This document shows, one piece after another, positions 36,710 to 44,784 of a stretch of DNA of 64,000 nucleotides. Numbering within the stretch: the stretch's first letter is position 1; the number at the start of each line of letters is the position of its first letter. The notes under the pieces were generated by a model. That model was not told the DNA's origin. It did not search any database and saw nothing but the letters and a program-made list of their open reading frames with translations. The stretch lies in the NCBI RefSeq assembly GCF_046197875.1, contig NZ_CP166991.1, positions 1,054,001 to 1,118,000 of the forward strand, read 5' to 3'. The translations under genes and the position numbers were made by a program. The DNA is from Methanobrevibacter_A acididurans (GTDB lineage: Archaea > Methanobacteriota > Methanobacteria > Methanobacteriales > Methanobacteriaceae).

Positions 36710-37585
36710 TTAATATATCATGGTTCCAATACCATCAGTTGTGAAAATTTCAAGTAGTAAAGAGTGTTTTAATCTACCATCTATAATATGTGCAGATTTA
36801 ACACCATCATTTATTGCTTTTACACAAGTTTCAATTTTTGGAATCATTCCACCAGTAATTATACCTTCTTCTATGAGTTTTGGTACTTCTTCTACTTTTA
36901 TTTTTTGAATTAAACTTGATGGATCTTTTGGATTTCTTAATACTCCTGGTACATCAGTTAAGATTATTAGTTTTTCAGCATCTACTTCACTAGCTAGTGC
37001 TCCAGCTACAGTATCTGCATTAAGATTTAGACTGGTTCCGTCTTCTGCTATTCCAATAGGGGATATTACAGGTATGTAATTGTTTTCAGTAAAAAGTTTT
37101 AATATGTCAGGGTTGACTTTTTTTATTTCTCCAACAAGTCCTAAATCTATTTCTTCTATTTCACCAGTTTCTTCATTATGATATTTATGGAGTTTTTTAC
37201 ATGCTTGTATGAGTTTGTTATCTTTTCCACTAATTCCCACACCTTTACCATCATGTAAACAAATTTTACTTACAATATTAGTGTTTATGTTTCCAACTAA
37301 AACCATTTTCACAATTTCCATTGTTTCTTCATCTGTTACTCTAAGTCCTTTGATGAATTTTGGTTCTTTTCCTAATTTATTCATGCTTCTAGTGATTTCC
37401 GGCCCTCCGCCATGAACTACTATTGGTTCCATTCCAACATATTTAAGGAGTACTGTATCTCTAGCTGTAGAAGCCATTGCAATTTCATCTATCATTGCAT
37501 GACCTCCATATTTTATCATTATTTTTTGTTTATGGAATTTTTTTATGTAAGGTAATGCTTCAACTAATATATTTACTTGTTCCAT
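36710..37585 (-). CDS. argB: N-acetylglutamate kinase
   Basis: This 291-residue amino-acid kinase phosphorylates N-acetylglutamate, the second step of the acetylated arginine pathway. Motifs are MIKYGGHAMID (about 23-33), PIVVHGGGPEITRSMNKLG, LNADTVAGALASEVDAEKLIILTDVPGVL and GGMIPKIETCVKAI. It follows the normal length of bacterial and archaeal ArgB. argJ, which recycles the acetyl group, is in the same window at 40928. Confidence 0.95.
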   Translation of the reverse strand: MEQVNILVEALPYIKKFHKQKIMIKYGGHAMIDEIAMASTARDTVLLKYVGMEPIVVHGGGPEITRSMNKLGKEPKFIKGLRVTDEETMEIVKMVLVGNINTNIVSKICLHDGKGVGISGKDNKLIQACKKLHKYHNEETGEIEEIDLGLVGEIKKVNPDILKLFTENNYIPVISPIGIAEDGTSLNLNADTVAGALASEVDAEKLIILTDVPGVLRNPKDPSSLIQKIKVEEVPKLIEEGIITGGMIPKIETCVKAINDGVKSAHIIDGRLKHSLLLEIFTTDGIGTMIY

Positions 37586-37775
37586 GTTTTATCACTATAA
37601 ATTTTTTGAATATTAAAATTAAATTTTTATTACAAATTTTTTAACACTAATAGGTTTTGTTTGATGTATTATTTATAATATTATTAAAAAAATTATCGAA
37701 ATGAATATTAATAACAAACGAATAAATAGTAAATATTAATTAAATTTTAAATTAAAAATGGAAGATTGATAAAAA

Positions 37776-38384
37776 ATGCCGAAACCAAATATGATGCCAA
37801 AGAATGGTCATAGAATACAAGGATTCTCAAGTGAAAGCTTTATAAATGCAAAAGAAATATTAGAATCCTTTAAGTTTAAAGGAAATGAAGTTTTCATGGA
37901 TCTTGGATGTGGAGATGGACATATAAGCATGGAAGCATTAAAATTATTAAATGATGATGCAACAGTAATTGCTATAGATAATTATGAACCAAGTATCATA
38001 GATTTACAAAAAGATGTAGATGAGCAAAACATAAAAAATTTAAAACCAATATTTGCAGATTTTACTGAAGGAACACCAGTCGAAGATGAAAGTGTAGATG
38101 TAATATTTTTATTAAATGTTTTCCATCACTTTAATGCTGCACGTAAAAGTAGTGAAAGTATTAAAGAAATGAAACGTATTCTAAAACCTGAAGGAAAAAT
38201 ATATGTAATGGAATATAAAAAACAAGAAGTTAGACATGGACCTCCTTACCAAATGAGAGTAAGTGATGAAGATGTTGAAAAAATGTTTAGTGATGAAGGA
38301 TTTAAAGTCTTAAATGTGGATAATGAAGTTGGTGAAGATATTCCTGAAGGAAAATCTCATTATTTAATAAGTTTTCAAAAATAG
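37776..38384 (+). CDS. Class I SAM-dependent methyltransferase (UbiE-like)
   Basis: The 202 residues have the classical Rossmann methyltransferase motifs FMDLGCGDGHISMEAL (about 41-56), VIAIDNYEP, SVDVIFLLNVFHHF and EMKRILKPEGKIYVMEYKKQ. The substrate cannot be told. GGAAGATTGAT stands before the ATG. It is convergent with the M14-like gene, with a hairpin between them. Confidence 0.88.
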   Translation: MPKPNMMPKNGHRIQGFSSESFINAKEILESFKFKGNEVFMDLGCGDGHISMEALKLLNDDATVIAIDNYEPSIIDLQKDVDEQNIKNLKPIFADFTEGTPVEDESVDVIFLLNVFHHFNAARKSSESIKEMKRILKPEGKIYVMEYKKQEVRHGPPYQMRVSDEDVEKMFSDEGFKVLNVDNEVGEDIPEGKSHYLISFQK

Positions 38385-38492
38385 ATTTTAAAAAAAATTC
38401 CACAATTTAATTATTTTTTTAAAATTAAAAAATTTACTAATTTTGATATTAATTTAAAAATTGAAATTATAAAAAAAGAATGTAAAAAAAAG

Positions 38493-38522
38493 TTCTTATT
38501 TTTTTAAATAGAAAAATAAGAA
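38493..38522. terminator. Two-way terminator hairpin
   Basis: TTCTTATTTTT and AAAAATAAGAA form an 11-bp stem around a short AT loop. It lies between the convergent methyltransferase and M14-like genes, with T- and A-runs on both sides. Confidence 0.6.
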
Positions 38523-38531
38523 AAACCTTTT

Positions 38532-39365
38532 TTATGTTTTTAGATTATCTATTGTAATTACTAAATCTGTTAATTGTTGTTGTACACTTAAACCAGGTTG
38601 TCCGTGTGCTTCATATACAAGTGCTGGTGTTCCATTCTCTAATATTGGTTGAGTACAATATTTTGGACTTGAATATTCAGGAGGTTCATAATAGTATAAC
38701 CAACTATTATTTTTAACAATTTTGTTAGCTATTTGATGACTTGTTCCATTTGCACTTCCTGGTGTGAAGATATATGGATCTGGGAAGTAAAATGCATTTG
38801 ATGTATGAATATCACACACTAAACTATAATCTTTACTTACTACATCAGGTACAACAAATTGTTGAGCTAATAATTGCCCATTCATTCTACTTTCTGAGAA
38901 ATCACTACTATTTGCTGTAACATTTATTTTGTAAATATAATATTGATATTCACAATCACCGGAAATATTTTTAACAGCATTTTCAAGTGCTTGATGTGAA
39001 TCAGATTCCCGTGGGTGTTGTCCTATAATGTATGCTATTTTTACTTTAGAAGATGTGTTTCCATATGGTCCTTCAAGTGTTACAAAACCTTCCTCAGCAG
39101 TTCCTAATTTAGTTGATATAGTATTTGGGTGATTTGCATCTGTATCAATATGTAATAAATTTGCTAATGGTTCAAATATTCCACTTAATGAAGTATCTAC
39201 AGCATTACTTGTGCTTTCTAAATTAGGGTTTGAGAAAAAGTTACCTGAAAAAATTACAATTCCTCCAATTAGGATTATTAATATTATTACGGCATATATT
39301 AATTTTCTTTTAGGGGGTTTTGATTTAGGTTGTTTTCTATGTAAACTGTTTTTTGCATCAGTCAA
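38532..39365 (-). CDS. Membrane-anchored M14/AstE-like putative zinc carboxypeptidase
   Basis: The 277-residue protein has a basic cytosolic N-terminus, one membrane segment (LIYAVIILIILIGGIVIFSG, about 22-41) and an external domain. That domain has IGQHPRESDSH, which fits the HxxE zinc motif of M14 carboxypeptidases and succinylglutamate desuccinylase relatives, then VCDIHTSNAF with a possible third ligand His, and LVYEAHGQPG with a possible catalytic Glu. This suggests an external peptidase or deacylase, perhaps acting on wall peptides; the role is inferred. The start is TTG, preceded by AGAGGT. Confidence 0.65.
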   Translation of the reverse strand: MTDAKNSLHRKQPKSKPPKRKLIYAVIILIILIGGIVIFSGNFFSNPNLESTSNAVDTSLSGIFEPLANLLHIDTDANHPNTISTKLGTAEEGFVTLEGPYGNTSSKVKIAYIIGQHPRESDSHQALENAVKNISGDCEYQYYIYKINVTANSSDFSESRMNGQLLAQQFVVPDVVSKDYSLVCDIHTSNAFYFPDPYIFTPGSANGTSHQIANKIVKNNSWLYYYEPPEYSSPKYCTQPILENGTPALVYEAHGQPGLSVQQQLTDLVITIDNLKT

Positions 39366-39680
39366 TTTTTTTATACCTCTAATTAATTTTATTTTTTTAA
39401 AGTTTTTATTTATTTTATAATTGAAAGAAAATTTTTAAGTTTTTAAATTAATTATTGAATTAAAATTTCTTTTTTGTGGTGTTGAAAAAATGTGTTTATA
39501 ATAATTGTTTACTATTTTTTTAAATATACTTATTTCGTTTTTTTTAATTTATATTGAAAAAAAAATCTTATAAAATTATTGCTAAAAAATAGTATTTTAA
39601 AAAGGGGGTGGTGAAGTATTAATTATTGGTTTTAAAAAAAAGATGGCATATGTGATAAAAAAAATTTATTTCAATCTTTT
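39366..39680. other. 315-bp gap with an isolated G-rich ribosome-site-like motif
   Basis: It is AT-rich except for AAGGGGGTGGTGAAG at about 39601-39615 on the plus strand. No start codon lies at the usual distance downstream; a TTG near 39625 opens a frame through ATG 39643, but that frame only runs antisense to the small basic gene. The rest is promoter sequence of the M14-like gene. Confidence 0.4.
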
Positions 39681-39788
39681 TTATCTCTTTTTCCAAGATT
39701 GTTTTGCAGCTCTTCCTCTTTTACTTCCAGGTTTTCTGTATCCTTTTTTTTGTCTGGTTCTTCTATTTGTTCCTTTAACCTTTGCCAT
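39681..39788 (-). CDS. 35-residue, highly basic protein, unknown function
   Basis: The minus strand reads MAKVKGTNRRTRQKKGYRKP followed by GSKRGRAAKQSWKKR and a stop. Of 35 residues, 16 are Lys or Arg and none is acidic. GGACGGATTATA stands before the ATG, and this strand is less AT-biased than the flanks. The composition suggests binding to rRNA or other nucleic acid, like small ribosomal proteins, but I do not recognise a family. It stands alone with over 300 bp of gene-free DNA on each side. The longer frame on the other strand is a Phe/Leu-rich shadow. Confidence 0.7.
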   Translation of the reverse strand: MAKVKGTNRRTRQKKGYRKPGSKRGRAAKQSWKKR

Positions 39789-40235
39789 TATAATCCGTCC
39801 TTTAATTTTATTTTTTGCAAATATAATTTTTAAAATTTTTATTATTAATATAAGAAATAAAACTTTTATAGAATTGTCTATACTGAGAGTTTTATTTTTA
39901 TAAAAAAGTTAATTTAAAAAAATAAGCTTCTATATTATATAAAAAACTTAATATAATAATTTTAGCTTTTAATACATATAAACTTAACTCATTAATTTTA
40001 ATAATTAGTATCTTTTAAAAGAATTCATTAATGAATTATAGGAATAGTATCAAATACTCTTTAAATTTTATTATTATACAAATTTTGTTGAAATTAAATA
40101 ATAAATGTTAAATATTATTTTATGTTAAATATATTTTTAATTATTATTAAATAAATATTAGTAAATAGTTTTACTTAATACTTTGTGATATTTAATTTAA
40201 ATTATTTTTTTATAAAAAGGGGAGTAATGTATTAA
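39789..40235. other. 447-bp AT-rich gap between divergent genes
   Basis: It contains the upstream regions of the small basic gene (-) and the secreted-protein gene (+). A 12-bp palindrome, TTCATTAATGAA, lies near 40023. Nothing else was recognised. Confidence 0.5.
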
Positions 40236-40889
40236 ATGAAAAATTTAGGAAAAATAAGTATTCTTCTAGTTTTACTATTTTGTAGTGTATTGATTTTTTC
40301 TGGAGCTATTAGTGCTAGTGAATCTGATGGTAATATGGTTTTAGGTAATGTTAGTATGACTATTCCAAATGATTTTTTAAATGGTCAATTAAGTAATTAT
40401 TCTGATGCTGCTATTTATGAAAAAATTGTTAATGGTGATATTTTCCGTATAACTGTACATAATGATTCAAAATATTTTATGAATATGGCAGGTTATGATA
40501 TTAATCAAGCAGAAAATTCTAGTCAAATTAGTATTGGTGGACATCCTTGTTTGATTTGTGAATGTGGTAATAATTATATGGGAAATTATACTGTTATTAT
40601 TTTCGAATCTAATGGATCTTTAGTCCGTGTATACATACCAAATAGTACAGGTTTAACAAGTGAAGGTGAAAGTTTAGTAAGTAGCACACCCCCTTCATTA
40701 TATAGTGGATCTACATTTTACAATTATTTAAATGCTACGCATAAAGCATATTTGAATCAACGTGAACAAGAGGATATGATAGCTGATTCTTATGATGAAG
40801 GATATGATGAAGGATACGGTGAAGGATACGATACTAGTAGTGATAAATGGTATCAAAATATTCCAGTAATAGGACAATTTATTATTTAA
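40236..40889 (+). CDS. Secreted protein of unknown function with a YDEGY repeat
   Basis: The 217 residues begin with a signal peptide (ISILLVLLFCSVLIFSGAISA) and continue as an Asn/Ser-rich extracellular domain containing CLICECGNN. Near the end is a short acidic tandem repeat, YDEGYDEGYGEGYD, followed by a hydrophobic end, IPVIGQFII. The function is unknown. GGGGAG precedes the ATG. It is convergent with argJ. Confidence 0.75.
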   Translation: MKNLGKISILLVLLFCSVLIFSGAISASESDGNMVLGNVSMTIPNDFLNGQLSNYSDAAIYEKIVNGDIFRITVHNDSKYFMNMAGYDINQAENSSQISIGGHPCLICECGNNYMGNYTVIIFESNGSLVRVYIPNSTGLTSEGESLVSSTPPSLYSGSTFYNYLNATHKAYLNQREQEDMIADSYDEGYDEGYGEGYDTSSDKWYQNIPVIGQFII

Positions 40890-40927
40890 AAAAAGAAAGT
40901 TAAAAAAATGAATTGAAAAAATTTGTT

Positions 40928-42172
40928 TTATGTTGTGTATTCAGCATTGATTTTAACATAATCATATGTTAAATCACAACCATAACTTGTAGCTGAACCT
41001 TGACCTTGATATAATTCAATGAAAATATAAATATTTTCAGCTTGAACAATTTTTTCAGCATCATCTAAATAGGAGGTTCCCTCAAATGCTAATATTTCAC
41101 CATTACGTACAAGATCAACTTTATCTTTATCAGATGCAATACTTATTGTGATTTTATCTGGATCCATAGTTGTGTTTGAATATCCCACTGCAGCAATTAT
41201 TCTTCCCCAATTTGGATCCCCACCAAACATTGCAGATTTAACTAAAGATGAGGAAACTACAGTTTTAGCTACTTTGATAGCTTCTTCTTCATTTTTTGCA
41301 CTGTCAACATTTACTTGTAAGAATTTAGTTGCTCCTTCACCATCACGAGCCATCATTTTAGCTAGTTCTATACATACTGTATTGAATGCTTCTTGGAAAT
41401 TTTTATCTATGGTTCCATCATATTTTATAATACTTGATTTTGATTTTCCATTTGCAAGTAATATTGCAGTATCATTAGTAGATTCGTCTCCATCAACAAT
41501 TACCATATTAAAACTTTTTTTAATAGCTTCATTTAAAACTTTTTGAGAATGTTGTTTGTCAATTATCGCATCTGTTACTAAAAAACATAACATTGTTGCC
41601 ATATTGGGAGCTATCATTCCACTTCCTTTACACATTCCACCTATATGTACTTTGTTACCATTTTCTAATGTGACTTCCACTGCAAATTCTTTAGGAAATG
41701 TGTCTGTTGTCATTATTGCTTTAGCTGCATTATTAGAAGCTTCATTACTATGTTCTAATTCAGCACTAACTTTTTTTATCATTGGTGTGAAAATATCCAT
41801 TGGCATTTTTCTTCCAATAACACCTGTTGATGCTGTTGCGATTTCATTTTCAGGAATATTTAAAATTTCAGATGCTATTTTTACTGTTTTTTCACAATCT
41901 ATTATTCCTTGTTCCCCTGTAAAACAATTAGCGTTTCCACTGTTTGCTATGATTAAAGATATTTTTCCATCTTTAATGATTTCTCTAGTATAATTTAATG
42001 GAGCTGCAACTATTTTATTAGAAGTATATACTGCCGTTGCTGTACTATTTGGAGCATAGATAATACTTAAACCGTATTTATCTTTTTTGAATCCATTTGC
42101 TTTAACTCCATCTATTTGACAGATTCCTCCATTGATTTTTGTGATATTTTTGTTAAATTGATTTATTGTCAT
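40928..42172 (-). CDS. argJ: ArgJ, glutamate N-acetyltransferase / ornithine acetyltransferase
   Basis: This 414-residue enzyme recycles acetyl from N-acetylornithine to glutamate in arginine synthesis. The self-cleavage site is MIAPNMATMLCFLVTDA, with cleavage before Thr193, the new N-terminal nucleophile. Other motifs are NSGNANCFTG, ATASTGVIGRKMP and VDGDESTNDTAILLANG, with Asn/Thr residues near the C-terminus at SATSYGCDLTYDYVKINAEYTT. Together with argB at 36710 it indicates the cyclic acetylated pathway. Confidence 0.96.
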   Translation of the reverse strand: MTINQFNKNITKINGGICQIDGVKANGFKKDKYGLSIIYAPNSTATAVYTSNKIVAAPLNYTREIIKDGKISLIIANSGNANCFTGEQGIIDCEKTVKIASEILNIPENEIATASTGVIGRKMPMDIFTPMIKKVSAELEHSNEASNNAAKAIMTTDTFPKEFAVEVTLENGNKVHIGGMCKGSGMIAPNMATMLCFLVTDAIIDKQHSQKVLNEAIKKSFNMVIVDGDESTNDTAILLANGKSKSSIIKYDGTIDKNFQEAFNTVCIELAKMMARDGEGATKFLQVNVDSAKNEEEAIKVAKTVVSSSLVKSAMFGGDPNWGRIIAAVGYSNTTMDPDKITISIASDKDKVDLVRNGEILAFEGTSYLDDAEKIVQAENIYIFIELYQGQGSATSYGCDLTYDYVKINAEYTT

Positions 42173-42554
42173 TTTTAATTAGATTCTCCTATGAACAAAT
42201 TTTAATTTAATATTTTATTTAATGTTAATTATTATTAAATTTATTTTTTTAATGATTTTAATGTAAGTGTAAGTTCTTTAATTACTTTTTTTTGGAACTT
42301 TTATAATTACATTAAATTATTTCTTTTTATGGGTTCTTAATTTTTAATTTATCTTTAGCATTTATTTAGGATAAATTTTAAGATTATAATTTTTTTAATT
42401 TTTATAAGAAATTTTGTAAAATTAGATATTTTATTTTAAGAAATGGTGTGTAATTTTTTTATTAAAAATAGTATATGAAAAATTTTTTGATGGTAAATCA
42501 AATTTAATAAAATTAGTTTACCCAATAATTATATTTTTATTATGTGAAAATATT
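42173..42554. other. 382-bp AT-rich gap
   Basis: It holds the argJ promoter side. The minus strand has a TATA-like stretch TAATTATAAAAG near 42302, with AAGTTC/GAACTT half-sites around it. A hairpin after the small anchored protein gene is listed separately. No gene was seen. Confidence 0.5.
42492..42522 (-). terminator. Hairpin downstream of the small anchored protein gene
   Basis: GGTAAA and TTTACC form the outer stem, with partial inner pairing of AATTT and AAATT. It lies about 30 bp past the stop of the minus-strand gene at 42555 and is followed by T-rich sequence. Confidence 0.35.
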
Positions 42555-42794
42555 TTATTTAAGGATAAACAGTAAATTTGATTGAACATTTTGACTGTTT
42601 ACTTCATCTGAGGAGTTTGTATTACTTACACTTGTAACATTAGATCCATTTACTGATAATTGTTGGTTTTGATCTTGGACTGCTTGACTATGGCCGTTCA
42701 TTCCAGTTGTAATACCTATACCTGTACCTAATCCGAATGCAATAAGTGAACAAACTAATAATATTACGATTATTGCTTCATTTCTAGATCTCAT
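42555..42794 (-). CDS. Small membrane-anchored or secreted protein
   Basis: The 79-residue protein has one hydrophobic segment, AIIVILLVCSLIAFGLGTGIGIT (about 7-29), and a Ser/Asn/Gln-rich outer part. A strong TTTGGAGGAATA ribosome site just before the ATG supports it as a real gene. I do not recognise a family. Confidence 0.7.
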   Translation of the reverse strand: MRSRNEAIIVILLVCSLIAFGLGTGIGITTGMNGHSQAVQDQNQQLSVNGSNVTSVSNTNSSDEVNSQNVQSNLLFILK

Positions 42795-43213
42795 TATTCC
42801 TCCAAATAAATTTGTAAATTTTTTCTTTTCATTAGTAACATTTTTATAATTTAATGTTTTGTATGTTTAAAACTGGTTTATGTTATAATGCTATTAATAA
42901 ATTTTATGGATAGTCTTATATATACTTTATTAAGTGAGTAAGTGTGTAATTATATGTGTATTAAAATTTTTTAAAAAAATTTAAAAAATAGTATAACTAT
43001 TCTAAAAACATCAAACAATTAAAAAATAATAAGGAAAATAAATTTCAATGCAGTTAATTAATTTAAAAATATTTTTAATAGAAAATTTAATCTAAATAAG
43101 ATATTGAATTATTATTTTTTATTATAAAATTTCTTATGGTATAACAATGGGTTTTTTGCAAATAAACTGATAGGTTTATGTCTTATTTTTAGTTAAAAAA
43201 TAAAAATAAAGAG

Positions 43214-43231
43214 TGTGTAAACAATTACACA
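43214..43231. repeat. Inverted repeat TGTGTAA-ACAA-TTACACA
   Basis: The perfect 7-bp arms have a 4-bp spacer and lie about 115 bp before the ribbon-helix-helix-like gene at 43348. It is a candidate operator. Confidence 0.45.
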
Positions 43232-43264
43232 TAAACATATATATTCATATATAAAGTATAAATA

Positions 43265-43296
43265 ATAAACAAAAGTAAACATAAACAAAAGTAAAT
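43265..43296 (+). repeat. Two tandem 16-bp repeats ATAAACAAAAGTAAA(C/T)
   Basis: Two head-to-tail copies (43265-43280 and 43281-43296) differ only at the last base. They lie just upstream of the TATA-like element of the gene at 43348. Ribbon-helix-helix proteins often bind tandem sites, so autoregulation is plausible. Confidence 0.5.
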
Positions 43297-43347
43297 ATTA
43301 AAATAAATCGTAAAGATTATATACATTATAAACTAACCTAAAGGTAT

Positions 43348-43545
43348 ATGATAGAAAAAGACGATGTAGATCGAAAATGGAAATTATCTGAAAAAACAAG
43401 AATGAACATATCATTACCATCAGATATAGCCAATTGGCTAGATGACAATGCATCATTAACTTGGAAACTAGATAAAGCAGCACGTTCCAAACAAGTAACA
43501 AAAATACTTATGGAAGCTAAAGAAAAAAGCGAAAAAGAATACTAA
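43348..43545 (+). CDS. Small ribbon-helix-helix-like regulator
   Basis: The 65-residue protein has TRMNISLPSDIANWLDDNASL at about 18-38, which fits a ribbon-helix-helix strand and first helix, and a second helix ARSKQVTKILMEAKEKSEKEY. It should bind DNA as a dimer. AAAGGT stands just before the ATG. The tandem and inverted repeats upstream are candidate binding sites. It is convergent with the membrane GGDD protein gene. No toxin gene is adjacent. Confidence 0.65.
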   Translation: MIEKDDVDRKWKLSEKTRMNISLPSDIANWLDDNASLTWKLDKAARSKQVTKILMEAKEKSEKEY

Positions 43546-43572
43546 TTTTAAAAAATATAAAAAGGATTTAAT

Positions 43573-44784
43573 TTAAGTAGCTACTGCATAAATCATTGCA
43601 ATTAAAACAACAAAAAATCCTAAAAATCCTAAATTGAAAAGGAACAAGAAATAACATAATATGAATACAACAACAAATAAACTTATCAATTTAGATTTAT
43701 GGTTAAAAAATAAATTTATAATAGTTCTAACAAAATCTGAAGGAATATTATAAGCATATAAACCATTTGCCAAATCAAATACTACTAAAGATAATGGTTC
43801 AACACCTTGAACCTTAATTTGCTCTGCAATATTAGCACGTTCACCAGCTTCACGTCTAGTTTTACCAATACCAATCTTAACTTTAGCACCATTACTAAGA
43901 ATATACCATGCTGAATCTAAACCCGCACGGATAGCTAAATCTTTACTTGGAAATTGGGCAATTAAATCATCTCCACCTTTACGGTAACCTTCAATAGTAC
44001 CTTCACATTCTTCTTCCATAAAAGCTTTAATACCTGTCATCAATTCAACTAATTTACTACGACCATTTTCACTAATAAATTTAGTAGAATTAATTATATC
44101 AATGAATAAATAATAACTATAATCTACACTTTTAGAATGACCTAACTTAAATGGAGTATCAATAACTAAAGCATATTCTCCACCAAGTTTAGTGAAAGCT
44201 ATACCTGAAACATCTCCCACTTCTTGATTAAATTTAATACTACGTTCAATAGCAGCTGCACCAGTCATACCTACTGCTGATCGTACCCCTATTTTATTAT
44301 CTAAACCTATGCCAATTAATTTAATAGCAACACGTATAGCATCATTTTTACTAGGTAATTTACTAACTATTTCATTAGCAGATTCTTCAACAATTTCCCC
44401 TTTTTCTTTAAGAATAATATCAGTAAATTCTTTAATAATATAGGAAGGTTTACTTAATTCAATATAAAGATAACGATCACTACCCATGATAATATTACTT
44501 ACTAATGCATATTCTTCTACAGCATTTTCTGCAGGAGTTAATTCATAGAAACTATGAATCTCAGGGATATTTTCTTTACCAACATCTCTTACAAGATTAG
44601 TAAAAATGCTTTCTGTTGTAATGTTTGCTTTTTCAAGTTCCATTAAAACTGTTTGAGTGTAGTTGAGCATGTCAACATATTCTGTTTCTAATGGTGTGGT
44701 TGGAAAGTATTTTGTTCCTATACTTATTGCTTCATAACCTGTAATTAACTTGAAAAAAAACCTAGTTAAGCTGTGTTCAGCCAT
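43573..44784 (-). CDS. Membrane protein with a nucleotide-cyclase/GGDEF-like palm domain (GGDD)
   Basis: The 403 residues have a soluble N-terminal part, a palm-like domain and two C-terminal membrane segments (about 358-400). The palm-like region reads YYLFIDIINSTKFISENGRSK, with an Asp where cyclases bind metal, then EGTIEGYRKGGDDLIAQFPS, which resembles the GGDEF/GGDD metal-binding hairpin of cyclic-nucleotide synthases, then VKIGIGKTRREAGERANIAE. A product or activity is not established; binding rather than synthesis is possible. Its start overlaps the 3' end of the RNase gene by 8 bp, so the two are translationally coupled. Confidence 0.6.
   Translation of the reverse strand: MAEHSLTRFFFKLITGYEAISIGTKYFPTTPLETEYVDMLNYTQTVLMELEKANITTESIFTNLVRDVGKENIPEIHSFYELTPAENAVEEYALVSNIIMGSDRYLYIELSKPSYIIKEFTDIILKEKGEIVEESANEIVSKLPSKNDAIRVAIKLIGIGLDNKIGVRSAVGMTGAAAIERSIKFNQEVGDVSGIAFTKLGGEYALVIDTPFKLGHSKSVDYSYYLFIDIINSTKFISENGRSKLVELMTGIKAFMEEECEGTIEGYRKGGDDLIAQFPSKDLAIRAGLDSAWYILSNGAKVKIGIGKTRREAGERANIAEQIKVQGVEPLSLVVFDLANGLYAYNIPSDFVRTIINLFFNHKSKLISLFVVVFILCYFLFLFNLGFLGFFVVLIAMIYAVAT

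Larger units (their letters stand above)
42795..43347. other. 553-bp gap with inverted and tandem repeats before the ribbon-helix-helix gene
   Basis: The left half contains a TATA-like AAAGTATATATAAGAC on the minus strand (about 42917-42933) for the small anchored protein. The right half carries the repeats listed at 43214-43231 and 43265-43296 and a TATA-like GATTATATACA near 43315. No gene was seen. Confidence 0.5.

Noticed and set aside
39643..39903. Plus-strand hydrophobic frame of 86 codons
   Set aside because: It is the exact antisense of the small basic gene, whose composition and ribosome site are better.
43265..43296. Possible CRISPR array
   Set aside because: Only two head-to-tail 16-mers without spacers, and no cas genes in the window.
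43298..43501. Minus-strand frame antisense to the ribbon-helix-helix gene
   Set aside because: No ribosome site; the plus-strand protein has a clear motif and AAAGGT before its ATG.
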